Source: Bacteroidales bacterium | Lineage (GTDB): Bacteria > Bacteroidota > Bacteroidia > Bacteroidales > UBA932 | DNA length: 8,609 nucleotides | NCBI GenBank assembly: GCA_004552115.1 | Contig: SFPH01000042.1 | Location: 1 to 8,609 of the forward strand | Direction of reading: 5' to 3' | Part shown: positions 6,173 through 8,609 of the stretch, one piece after another | Layout of the letters: every line of letters begins with the position of its first letter | How positions within the stretch are numbered: the stretch's first letter is position 1 | Translations under genes and position numbers: made by a program | The notes under the pieces: generated by a model | The model's database searches: none | What the model was told of the DNA's origin: nothing | Seen by the model: the letters and a program-made list of their open reading frames with translations, nothing else

Positions 6173-7400
6173 ATGATTGAGAGATACAGCCGCCCTTGCA
6201 TGAGGGCCATCTGGACAGAGGAGAACAAGTTCAACGCCTACCTGGAGGTAGAGATTCTCGCCGACGAGGCCTGGTCGCAGCTGGGGGTTATCCCCGCCGA
6301 GGACGTCAGGAAGATACGCGAGAAGGCGTCTTTCTCCATCCAGCGCATACGCGAGATCGAGGAGACGACGCGCCACGACGTGGTGGCCTTCACCCGCGCG
6401 GTGAGCGAAACCCTCGGAGAGGAGCGCAAGTGGGTGCATTACGGCCTCACTTCGACGGACGTGGTCGATACGGCCAACGGATATCTCCTTAAGCAGGCGA
6501 ACGCCATACTCCTCAAGGACCTGGAGGATTTCATGGAGGTGCTGCGCCGCCGCGCGCTGGAGTTCAAGGACACCCCGTGCATAGGACGTACCCACGGCAT
6601 ACACGCCGATATCACTTCCTACGGCCTCAAGTGGGCCCTCTGGTACGAGGAGATGAAGCGTAACGTCGAGCGTTTCAAGTTCGCCGCGAAGGGCGTCGAG
6701 TGCGGCAAGATGAGCGGAGCAGTCGGCAACTTTGCGAATATACCTCCGTTCATACAGGACTACGTCTGCGAGAAGCTGGGCATCGACAGCGCCGCCATCT
6801 CGACTCAGGTGCTGCAGCGCGATCGCCACGCATATTATATTGCTACACTGGCAGTTATCGCTTCCACCGTCGAGGCAGAAGGGCTCCAGCGCCATGCCGC
6901 ACAAACGCAATCCTATCAGTTCCGAGAATATATGCGGCTGCGCACGTGTGATGCGCGGATATATGGCCGCCAGCTGCGAGAACGTCGCGCTCTGGTACGA
7001 AAGGGACATATCGCATTCCAGTACGGAGCGTATCATACTGCCGGATGCGACCGAACTGCTCGACTATATGCTCGTACGCTTTATGGGCATACTCGACAAT
7101 CTCGTCGTATATCCTGAAAACATGATGAAGAACATCTACTGCACGAAGGGCGTCATTTTCGCGCAGAGGGTGATGAACGCGCTGATAGGCAAGGGCCTGG
7201 TGCGCGAGGAGGCGTACGACACGGTGCAGCCGATCGCGATGAAGGCGTGGAGCGAGGGACTCGATTACCTGACGCTGCTGAAAGCGGACGCGAAGGTGAG
7301 CTCGCTGCTCAGCCCTGAGGAACTCGAAGCCTGCTTCACGCTCGAGTATTATTTCAGCAATGTGGGGCATATATTCAAAAAAGTAGGTATAATTGATTGA
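6173..7400 (+). pseudogene. purB: Adenylosuccinate lyase, interrupted by an internal deletion/frameshift
   Basis: PurB splits adenylosuccinate to AMP and fumarate, and SAICAR to AICAR and fumarate. The first frame (6173-6874) gives residues 1-234 and aligns colinearly with the Bacillus-type enzyme: His68 in TRHDV, LTSTDVVDT at 92-100, His141 in GRTHG, and LQRDRHAYY at 214-222. The second frame (from 6876) resumes at QKGSSAMPHKRNP, the fumarase/lyase signature with the catalytic serine loop, and continues to the normal C-terminus at 7400. Between ASTVE and QKGSS the family has about 23-24 further residues (a helix ending 'REVEEFF'), which are missing here. Joined length is 408 aa against about 431. 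The loss is about 71 nt, which also shifts the frame, and the first frame then runs unrelated to a stop at 7115-7117. All catalytic motifs survive, so this may be a recent deletion or an assembly error. It lies between the DUF5020 gene and purA with short spacers. Confidence 0.85.
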
Positions 7401-7411
7401 AATACAATACT

Positions 7412-8377
7412 ATGAAGAAAGTTGACGTGGTTCTTGGAATGCAGTGGGGCGACGAGGGCAAAGGCAAGGTCGTTGATGTGCTGACTCCTGACTATGACGT
7501 GGTTGCCCGTTTCCAGGGCGGACCGAATGCCGGCCATTCCATTCATTTCGCCGGCAAGAGTTTTGTCCTCCATACGGTGCCGTCCGGCATTTTCCGCGAC
7601 GGGGCGACGAACATCATCGGCAATGGCGTGGTCATAGACCCGGTGATTCTGATGGACGAGATTTCCCAGATCGAAGAAATGGGACTTGATTGCACTTCCC
7701 GCCTGCAGATTGCCAAGCGCGCCAATCTCATACTCCCTACCCACAGGATACTCGACGCTGCGAACGAGGCCGCCAAGGGTAAGTCGAAGATCGGCTCCAC
7801 CCTCAAGGGCATAGGACCGGCCTACACTGACAAGATCGCGCGTGTCGGCCTGCGTGTCGGCGACATCTCCGCTGCGGATTTCCGTGCCCGCTACGACGCG
7901 CTGAAGGCTAGCCATCTGGCTACCATCGCGAATCTGGGATATACGGATTTCGATATATGCGATTACGAGCAGAAGTGGTTCGAGGCCGTCGAGGCGCTCC
8001 GCCGCTTCACTTTCATCGACAATGAGGTGCTTGTGAACAAGTATCTTCAGGACGGTACTTCCATACTCGCCGAGGGCGCCCAGGGCTCGCTTCTGGACGT
8101 GGATTTCGGCACCTATCCTTTCGTCACTTCGTCCAATACGCTTTGCGCGGGCGCCTGCACCGGTCTGGGCGTGGCTCCGTCCCGCATCGGCAACGTGTAT
8201 GGCATTTTCAAGGCATATTGCACCCGCGTCGGTGCCGGTCCTTTCCCTACCGAGCTTTTCGATGAGACGGGGGAGACCCTGCGCCGCATAGGACACGAGT
8301 TCGGCGCCACTACCGGCCGTCCTCGCCGCTGCGGCTGGCTGGACCTTGTCGCTCTGAAATATACGGTGATCATGAAC
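7412..8377 (+). CDS. purA: Adenylosuccinate synthetase, 3' part missing at a chimeric join
   Basis: PurA uses GTP and aspartate to convert IMP to adenylosuccinate, the step before PurB. ATG 7412 lies 11 nt after purB and starts MKKVDVVLGMQWGDEGKGK, with the phosphate loop GDEGKGK at 13-19 and catalytic Asp14. NAGHS follows, with His42 equivalent to E. coli His41. EGAQGSLLDVDFGTYPFVTS forms the IMP site, and TTGRPRRCGW (Thr300, Arg303, Arg305) is the aspartate loop. Family colinearity holds to about residue 322 (ALKYTVIMN), where PurA normally continues 'G(V/I)T.L...K' for roughly another 100 residues. Instead the frame runs into a histidine kinase segment without a stop. The exact switch lies within a few codons of 8372-8384. 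The gene is therefore 3'-truncated in this window, most likely by an assembly or amplification chimera. Confidence 0.92.
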
Positions 8378-8609
8378 TATACCATCGACACCAAATACAT
8401 GCACGGCGACCTGCTGGACCATGCCAATGACCTGAACAGCATCCGTGACGGCATCAGCAGGGCCGTGAATGAGCGGATGAAGAGCGAGCATTTCAAAACG
8501 GAGCTGATCACCAACGTGTCCCACGACATCAAAACCCCGCTGACCTCCATTATCAACTATGTGGACCTGCTGTCCAAGGAGGATATCAACAGTGAAAAGG
8601 CCAGGGAGT
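8378..8609 (+). CDS. Sensor histidine kinase fragment (HisKA dimerisation/phosphoacceptor region), foreign to its neighbours
   Basis: The open frame that continues from purA changes character at about 8378 and reads IDTKYMHGDLLDHANDLNSI, a HAMP-exit or signalling helix. It then reads ISRAVNERMKSEHFKTELI and the H-box NVSHDIKTPLTSIINYVDLL. The phosphoacceptor His is encoded at 8522-8524. This wording is typical of Clostridia/Bacillota membrane sensor kinases. The fragment ends at the window edge before the N, G1 and G2 ATP-binding boxes, and its own N-terminal membrane and sensor part is absent. In-frame fusion to the middle of PurA removes the end of the synthetase fold, which argues against a natural fusion protein. 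Confidence 0.8.

Noticed and set aside
6732..6875. An independent gene starting at ATG 6732 for the second half of purB
   Set aside because: The first 48 codons of that frame lie out of frame beneath conserved PurB sequence. Only the part from 6876 matches PurB, so it is the displaced 3' half of one gene.
7349..8524. A 391-codon open frame on the minus strand, plus others opposite purB and the DUF5020 gene
   Set aside because: These are antisense to well-conserved genes, run across the chimeric purA join, and have no domain signature.
7412..8609. A genuine PurA-histidine kinase fusion enzyme
   Set aside because: The join cuts PurA about 100 residues before its normal end and brings in a kinase piece lacking its sensor, from what looks like another phylum. 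The left edge shows a similar foreign piece, so a chimera explains both.

Overview
The window looks like an accessory-to-core junction from a Bacteroidales-type bacterium, probably recovered from a metagenome. Four things point there: a DUF5020-type outer-membrane protein with a terminal aromatic residue, a -7 box TATTTTTG with an upstream TTTG (the Bacteroidota promoter pattern), no clear Shine-Dalgarno sequences, and tightly packed purB-purA. Both extreme ends carry short stretches that do not belong with their neighbours: a NuoE/HymA-like fragment at 1-95 and a Clostridia-style histidine kinase fragment from about 8378 to 8609. Both are best read as chimeric joins, so the trustworthy sequence is roughly 97-8377.

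Region 97-2970 is a lower-GC accessory block built from pieces of selfish or defence modules. It holds an XRE regulator and an ImmA/IrrE-type HExxH metallopeptidase that overlap by ATGA. These are followed by a 27-codon ORF overlapping the peptidase end, an unrecognised 167-aa ORF, a short stretch that looks like the 3' end of darT, and an intact darG (DNA ADP-ribosyl-glycohydrolase antitoxin). The darT-like tail overlaps darG by ATGA, as expected for a darTG operon, but no toxin body is present. The toxin slot is occupied by the unknown ORF. A short helical C-terminal tail without a gene body follows darG.

Region 2973-5333 is a single large SNF2-family ATPase with an N-terminal SWIM zinc finger. 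From 5377 onwards comes a higher-GC, host-like block: a DUF5020 outer-membrane beta-barrel protein with its own promoter, then adenylosuccinate lyase (purB) and adenylosuccinate synthetase (purA). PurA and PurB carry out the two consecutive steps from IMP to AMP. purB is interrupted by an internal loss of about 71 nt just before its signature loop, which splits it between two frames. purA is intact through residue 322 and is then joined in frame to the histidine kinase fragment.

No tRNA, rRNA, CRISPR array or complete insertion sequence is visible, and no stretch over 300 bases lacks a gene.
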